In this document: in pieces, positions 55,667 through 64,000 of the stretch
Position numbering within the stretch: position 1 is the first letter of the stretch
How the letters are laid out: every line of letters begins with the position of its first letter
From: Hypholoma sublateritium FD-334 SS-4
Taxonomy: Eukaryota > Basidiomycota > Agaricomycetes > Agaricales > Strophariaceae
Length of the DNA: 64,000 nt
Direction of reading: 5' to 3'
Assembly: GCA_000827495.1 (NCBI GenBank)
Contig: KN817542.1
Location: 170,178 to 234,177, forward strand
Position numbers and translations under genes: made by a program
The notes under the pieces: generated by a model
What the model was told of the DNA's origin: nothing
Seen by the model: only the letters and a program-made list of their open reading frames with translations
The model's database searches: none

Positions 55667-57567
55667 TCATTGGCGCACTGCTGACCCAGATCTAGACACA
55701 AGCTTCGCGCGCTTCAAACGGCTGAGATATGGCCCATCGTCTTCATTTCGGACATAGTATGCCCAATCGGCAGCGCTATCTGATTCGACTTGCGACCTTC
55801 CATTACCAAGGAATGCAAAGCGATTGCTGATAATCTTGAAGTCCCAGTCCTCGTACCGCGGCTCGGCGATTGCCTCCAGGTAGTGCAGTGTACTCCCAGG
55901 CCAGAGCGCCGTCACCTTGCCGGTTATGTGGTCGCCGTTCTTGTACCAGGATTTGCAGTTGTGCGTCCAGACAGTGGCCTTCATGAACTCGTCCTTGAAT
56001 GCGATGAAATCCTCTACGGCTTTCTTTTTCGGCATGAAGCTGTGGATGTTCTCGGTTTGCCAACGATTGATCATTCTCAACATGTAATCTGCTTGGGCCT
56101 CTATATTCGGAAAAGCCCTTGGATGTTAGCACCACTTTTATTCGTTAAAACGAAGAACACTTACCAACGGCAACAATCAAGGACCCGTTACCGCAGGGGC
56201 TATTTGGCCCAATAAACATGAAGTAGTTGGGAAAGTCGTGGGCTGCGATTCCGAGATATGACTGTGCTTCGCTCGCCCAAGCCTCCGCAAGGCTCCCGCC
56301 GCTGGAGCCAATCAGCGGAAATCGAGGCCTATAAGAGACGTCGAATCCAGTAGCGCAGATTAATACATCGACGTGGTGTTCCTGGCCAGTTGCAGAAACA
56401 CATCCATGCTCGGTAATCTTCGCAATTTCACCAAACACGACATCGACGTGGCCTGACGCAAGCGCCTCCAGATAGCCGGGTCCAGGCGTCAACCTCCTGC
56501 AGCCCAGAGGGAACGTGGGTATGACAAGCTCTTCGAGGGCCTTGTCCTGCAGCGTGTTCTGCATCTGCTTCTTCGTGGCGTCTAACATGTCTCTCTGCGC
56601 CGGCGAATCGGCGATGAGGACCGGAAAAAGTTCGTTCACGTTCATTTCCAGCTGCTTGCGGTACGCGAGGAACAATTCCGGGTCCGCGGCGAAGCGCCGA
56701 CGTTCTTCCTCCGAGTATGTACGCGATTCAAAAGTTCGCGACTGCACCACCCATGCCGGCCCACGAATGAAATTAGTGACTTTCTTGGCCAGAGGACTTA
56801 TTGCGGGGAGAACCTGTAGCCCCGAGGAGCTGGTCAAAATTCTAGTCAGCACTACGCAGTATGAACCGCTAGATGAAACAGACCCATTGCCAATTATCCC
56901 AACATGTTTGCCCTCGAGCTCGACCGAAGCGTCCCACAGTGCGGTATGAAGCAGCGGTCCTTTAAAATCGTATAGGCCATCGATTTCAGGCCATTTCCAA
57001 GCATTTGTGATACCAGTTGCATTGATGAGAACACTGCATGAATCGTGTTTTATTGTCCCATCTTCAAGGTTCTTCACATCGACTTCCCACTCCCCGGTTT
57101 CCTCTTTCCATATAGCCCCCACAACTTGATGCCTGAGGCTGATGTATTTGCGTAGATCATACTTCGTCGCGAAACAGTCAAAATAATTGCGGATTTCTCT
57201 TGAGCTAGCGTACACTGACGACCAATTCGGGTTGGGTTCAAAGGTGTAGGTGTAGACATGTGCAGGCATATCGCAGGCACAACTACGTCCAGGATCAGAG
57301 CGGGTAAGAAATATTATATGCAAGTTCAAAGTTGATAACATACCCTGGATACGTATTCTCAAACCATGTTCCCGAGATATCTTCGTTCTTTTCGTAGATG
57401 GTGAGGTCGAAGTAATCGAATGACCGCTGCAACTTGTATGCTAGCAACAAGCCAGATGCCCCCGCACCAATGCAGATTACTTTGAGGCGCCTGGGAGAGT
57501 GGATTGGTTTGTGACATCCAAGACCATCGGCAGCAAACTCTCCCGATTCACCAGGCTGGCTGGACAT
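55667..57567 (-). CDS. Baeyer-Villiger-type flavin monooxygenase, paralogue 3
   Basis: Four exons (57344-57567, 56884-57282, 56165-56829, 55667-56100) give 573 residues; exons 2 and 3 are again 399 and 665 bp. GAGASG is near residue 39, the fingerprint FKGPLLHTALWD is intact, then GIIGNGSSG and LICATGFD. Intron 2 starts with GTCTGT rather than the GTATGT used by both paralogues. It is 54 bp with no in-frame stop, so retention would add 18 residues right inside the NADPH-binding loop. The C-terminus lacks about ten residues found in paralogue 1. It shares exon structure, phases and text with the pair at 30.7-35.8 kb, so a dispersed duplication separated them. Confidence 0.92.
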
Positions 57568-58379
57568 CCTCGGATAGAGGCTGGGCTCATGGCGCTCTCG
57601 CTTTATATATGACCTTCCTTCGATGCCTGGGATAGGATAACCTTCTGATAGCTATCACGTATCAGTGGACGTGGTGCAGATGGAACCGAATGAGGAGCTG
57701 GCAGGGATCCACTAGAACTTCGGATGCTTGACTTGACGTCGATTCAAAGACTGGACTATTCCCGTCTCGTCCGAGTCAGTGCGCATTACCAAAAATCCGG
57801 CTTGAATAACCTGTGGCCAAGCAGCTTGTCCGTCCAATGACCTGCGCAAGACCGAAGGATCCTGAAAAAAGAGTTCTGCTCGCAGCTAGATCGGAAGGAA
57901 CGAAGCGTGTAATTAAAGGAAGACAGGGGCCGAAGGCAGCGTGAGGTTCTCATGTGGCGTGAAGAGAATCTGGGATGGCTCAATCGTTACGCGCATCGCG
58001 TTGGAGTTTGGTTGGAGTTTGGATTTTGTAAGGCACTCCGCGCACGGCACAAAACTCGCGTCACCCGCTATCACGGCGCCTTGCGCGTGGGATCTTTCCC
58101 TGAGTAGCGACTTCGAGTGACTCGTCCCGGCGAGATTAGATGCTTTGGAAAAATTCAGTCATCATAGGCAACATTATTAGACGTCGGCCAGAGCTAGACA
58201 TTACTAGTAATATATTCGACGGTATGATACAGGGAACAGAGACTGTGCTCAGACATGAGAGGGAAAAGCGGGAGAAAAGTCGCAGTTTGGTTGCAACACA
58301 CTTCGCTGCGAATAGAGATACCGAACGAAAACCCTAAACAGTTCGCTGGTCACATTAATAAATCATAGATGCACATGGA
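57568..58379. other. Intergenic region without recognisable gene
   Basis: Promoter of monooxygenase 3 at left, 3' flank of the next minus-strand gene at right. No coding exon supported. Confidence 0.5.
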
Positions 58380-60100
58380 TCACTGCGAGGCTTTAATCAA
58401 CGCCTTCTGTCCATCTTTCATGTGCTCCTCGTCAGTCTTGACGCTCGTCGTGAAAGCAGCGTCATGGCCAGACCAGTCAGTTGAAATCTACAATTGTGAA
58501 TGTTAACGACGTATAGCGGAATGAATGCGCGATACTTACTCCAAACGAAGCGAAAAGACTTTCGATTCCAGAGAACAGCTTCTTGATAGATTCTTTACGA
58601 GACTTGTAGTCTTCGGAATCCAAGGAGAATTTCTGGAAGTCATAGGGCGCTTGCCTTACCACCGTCAGTTCCTGGAGCGACGTTTCCATGGTCCTACATC
58701 CTATTTCAGCATTTGGTGGCAAGTAAAGGTCAAAAACATACTCTTTGAGATTGTGACGGTACCCAGTGAGGGCCTTGTTCTTTTCTTTTCGCGAGAATTG
58801 ATCGACGTGGTAGATAGTTTTGACCAATGAAGCAGTACGACCACTGTACGGCCGAGGAATGTACGCAGCAAGCTTGATGAGGTCGAGCATCTCCTTTGTT
58901 GTGCTGATGGAAATTTCGCCCAATTTCAACAAGAGAGCCTCGATCGCAGAAAATTCGCCTTCCTCGAACTTGCCCGGAGAAGAAATATGAGCCTTCACTT
59001 TGGTCAGCAGCCTAGCTATGTATGAGTTGTATGTACATGGGCAGCAAATACAACCGCTTACTCCTTGATAGCAAACCACAGCTTGCCCCCCTTGAGGTAG
59101 GTCCTCCACTCCAGTGAAGTGGTGGGTTTGGCATTGACGGCAAGCGGTATGTAAGCCGTCATGAGCGCTCTTACCACGATGCCGCTCACTTCCTAGAGGG
59201 ATACATACAATGAGTTCAGATATCGCAAAGGTAAGCATGAATGCGCACCTCCGATGGGGGCTTCTGAGCCAGAGCAGTGTAAATATCGGTGGCCAATTTT
59301 TTAACATCGGCAAGAACAGTCCTGTCTGAGATTCTGCGTCGAAGATCAGAATCGGATCACAGAAACAGAGAAAGCAAGACTAACCCCTCCCTGATAATGT
59401 CCCTATCGACTAATTTATCTTTGCTGATGACGTCCAGCAGGGCCTTCAAAGTAGATTTATCGTCCGTTATGCGGTGTAAAATATGGTCCGCGACAAGGGC
59501 TTTGGCAGCGTCGTCTGAAAGATTCTGGGAAACTAGTTAGTAGGCCAGAATGGGACCCAGAACATGACGAACTTTAAGGGATTCGTCTTTGAGAGACTCA
59601 AGCGCTTGGTTCAATTGCTTCCTCTCAGCCAACCAACCATGAATGTGGAACACAGCTTCCTGGGTGCTGTCGTCCGGAGGAAGGTGAGAACGGGTTTTAT
59701 CGAAAGAAACGGTCGCATGGGGTAAGCCCAATAAGATCCTACAGACAAAAATCCGTTAGAAAAGCAACACTTTCTATAATGGCACATACTGCTCTAATAC
59801 CGGGATGGCTGTCGTGTATTTATCAAATAGATCCCAGTTGTTGTCCAGCGCGTCAATTGAAGTTGATTCCAATTTAAGCATCGTTTGTATGATTGCTTCA
59901 TAGACTTTGTTCGAGCGGGTGACGATCTGGGCTGCTGTATGAACATTTCGAGGAGCAACGGTGGCATTGACACTGGACAGTCGGATAAGCGCCGCAAGGA
60001 GATTGACAGCAGGAAATTGGTCCTTGACGTCCTTGATTTTTTTGAGCTCAGCCTGGACGGTCATATCAATGGCAGCCTGAGAGGAAGGTCTGTTCGACAT
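58380..60100 (-). CDS. Uncharacterised helical protein, 470 residues
   Basis: I do not recognise this family. Seven exons (59790-60100, 59573-59738, 59385-59524, 59249-59333, 59062-59192, 58540-59011, 58380-58487) join into 470 residues; every phase agrees, which strongly supports a real gene. The sequence is mostly helix-forming, rich in Leu, Lys, Glu and Asp, without signal peptide, membrane helix or low-complexity runs. Notable parts are AELKKIKDVKDQFPAVNLL near the start, a repeated pattern of aspartate-lysine pairs in the middle (DDAAKALVADHIL, VLADVKKLATDIY), a Tyr-rich stretch (AYIPRPYSG), and a C-terminal TDEEHMKDGQKALIKAS. It could be a scaffold or heat-repeat-like protein. Nothing points to an enzyme. 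Confidence 0.75.
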
Positions 60101-60679
60101 GGCTTTGTTTCCGGATTACAGACACACAGTCTACGAATGCGACCTTTATATATTGTGCCCACGTCTGCTTTGTCGATCTCAACGGTGGAAATCTGCAACG
60201 TGGGGAATGTCATCCAAGCGCTTATTTGGATCACAAGAGGGAAGGCCAAATGAAGGCCAAAAGCCACTTTACGGAAAAAGGGGAATGAAACAGGGAGCCG
60301 AGAACGTAGCACTTGAGTCGCATTGGTGAATCCTGTCTATCTTCATGCCGTGAGGATTTGCGGATAAAAGTGGGAAGCTATTGAACAGATTGACGAGCCT
60401 CATGGAGACTAACCGATAAATCTTGGACAGGGCTGCACACGAGGACTACGTGAGGACTACGTGAGGTTTCTGACAACTAAAGCTTCTAGGCATTGAATTG
60501 AATGTAAAATTATGGATGTCGTAAAGCTTACCGTTATCCAAACTATCCGGCGCGCGCCAAGGCCCAAATCCTGCATGCTCCAGATAAATTACTTGTATAG
60601 ACGCCCATAGTAGACTGTCGCCCATGTCGGCTACGCCACTCACAACAATGGAAATTGTCTGCACGTAATCTCCCGGTTT

Positions 60680-60889
60680 TCACGTACCCTGCGACAAGTC
60701 ACAGTAACATACAGTGCTTTGCATATTGTTTTGCGCGACGAACTTTCCAGCGAGCGATTCGATGTGACTGACAGTCACTTTCCCACAAGCGAATGAATTG
60801 CGGCGCAGCGGCACCGGAAGGTCACTTGGTTGGAAAGCTTGGGGAAAGCTCAGGAAATCCACAGCCACCTCACTGGCATTGTATGGCAT
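60680..60889 (-). CDS. Possible first exon of a small gene sharing a duplicated 25-residue segment
   Basis: The frame starts at ATG 60889 (MPYNASEVAVDF) and contains GKVTVSHIESLAGKFVAQNN, encoded in a 75 bp segment that recurs inverted at 61210-61284. A GT donor after the segment (GTATGT, about 60707) and an acceptor before 60664 would join it to a 73-residue frame (ISIVVSGVADMGDSLLW and on). That extension is a guess. The N-terminal 40 residues are not shared with the other copy. Function unknown; it may be only a repeat with a coincidentally open frame. Confidence 0.25.
   Translation of the reverse strand: MPYNASEVAVDFLSFPQAFQPSDLPVPLRRNSFACGKVTVSHIESLAGKFVAQNNMQSTVCYCDLSQGT
60710..60784 (-). 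repeat. 75 bp inverted repeat, left arm
   Basis: This segment is the reverse complement of 61210-61284 with four differences in 75 bases and no gaps. Both arms have the same open frame: residues GKVTVSHI, then two varying residues, LAGK, one varying residue, then VAQNNMQSTV. Three of the four differences change an amino acid. Confidence 0.85.
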
Positions 60890-61209
60890 TGTGGTAGATG
60901 AATTTTATTGATAAAAATACTGTAGGTAGATGCTCAAGCGCTCAATATTTCTCCAATATCAGTTCTAACTTCAATTCGATTTCGCACCCTCCGAGAGTAT
61001 GAATCCAAAAATAGTCCATCCTCCAGCGGCCAGCCGTTGAGTTTAAAAGCCTTTGTGAAGCCTTGAATGGTTAAACTTTAAGTGATTCTATACACTGCTT
61101 GTCTTCAGACCAGTCTAGACCGACTCGGAGCCTAGTCAGAGGCACCGCCCGCGGCATAGCGCTCTGGTTAGCAGCCATTGGCATTGGGCCGGCCCGCGCC
61201 ACAGTGGGT

Positions 61210-61284
61210 GGGAAAGTGACTGTCAGTCACATCAAACCGCTCGCCGGAAAGTACGTCGCGCAAAACAATATGCAAAGCACTGTA
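61210..61284 (+). repeat. 75 bp inverted repeat, right arm
   Basis: Partner of 60710-60784, about 425 bp away. On the + strand it sits inside a 63-codon frame (61099-61290) whose upstream part is unrelated to the left arm's frame. The homology therefore begins near the GGGAAAGTG edge and ends at the CACTGTA edge. Confidence 0.85.
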
Positions 61285-61636
61285 AAATGATGAGCCAGTC
61301 AACTTGAATTCTTGTTGAATTCAAAGTCAATTCTGCAAAAAGAAAGGAAGAAATATCTCACATGAGTGCCATCATTTGGCGTGTTTTACAGAAACGCGCA
61401 ACGTGCGTGCCCGTAATTTACAGGTTTGTGAAGTTTGCGACGCAATGACAAGCGACTCAAAGTTGACCGTGACTCGTGGGCGGAGTTTGATATTTGCCTG
61501 ATTTGTCAGATTGACCAACGACAACTCTTCTTCTCCAGCAGCCATCTTCTCCTGCTTGTTAGTCTGCCACCCGATATACACACAGTCAAAATCATATCTA
61601 TATCAAAGTTTAGTCTTCTTGGAGGAAATTGGTGTC
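61285..61636. promoter_or_regulatory. Promoter region of the XPB helicase gene
   Basis: 352 bp before the start codon of the helicase gene. It lacks other genes and contains a pyrimidine-rich stretch (about 61525-61560). No specific site was recognised. Confidence 0.4.

Positions 61637-64000
<2,364 letters not shown>

Overview
The window is chromosomal DNA of a filamentous basidiomycete, most likely an agaricomycete. Genes carry many short GT-AG introns of about 46-73 bp. A secreted class I hydrophobin, a KDZ/Plavaka-type transposase and F-box-like family genes of the kind that expand in mushroom-forming fungi are all present. No rRNA, tRNA or CRISPR was recognised. Where a complete multi-exon model is given, the exon lengths were summed and the reading phases agree. 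The MFS model is only partly resolved.

Region by region. 1-4.8 kb is a degenerate transposable element that holds all of the ambiguous bases in the window. 5.1-6.4 kb is pantothenate synthetase. 7.4-9.9 kb is an F-box-like gene split by an 0.9 kb insertion with inverted ends. 11.1-12.1 kb is an unrecognised disordered protein. 13.3-17.0 kb holds a hydrophobin gene whose upstream region is duplicated downstream of it without a second gene. 17.6-20.2 kb is a tail-to-tail pair, a Dnmt2 methyltransferase and a TDP2-like phosphodiesterase, with stop codons one base apart. 20.6-29.2 kb holds an F-box-like gene, the relic of another, RNase P/MRP subunit Rpp40, HMG-CoA synthase and a secreted DUF3455 protein. 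30.7-39.1 kb has two paralogous Baeyer-Villiger-type flavin monooxygenases and an MFS transporter on one strand. 41.3-52.9 kb is a very GC-rich block with a Reg1-like phosphatase regulator and the Rab5 exchange factor Vps9. 53.5-57.6 kb has second copies of the F-box-like gene and the monooxygenase. 58.4-60.1 kb is an unrecognised 470-residue protein. 61.6 kb to the end is the TFIIH helicase XPB/Ssl2, cut by the window edge.

Most recognised genes are housekeeping functions: vitamin B5, sterol precursor supply, tRNA methylation and processing, endosomal trafficking, glucose signalling, and transcription/repair. Between them lie recently duplicated accessory genes (F-box-like, monooxygenase, hydrophobin upstream regions), which give the region its plasticity. 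The monooxygenases plus transporter could form a small catabolic or secondary-metabolite group, but nothing in the sequence names a substrate. No wholly new system was found. The best leads are the insertion-split F-box-like gene, the hydrophobin upstream region lacking a gene, the three monooxygenases with matching exon structure, and a small inverted coding repeat near 61 kb.
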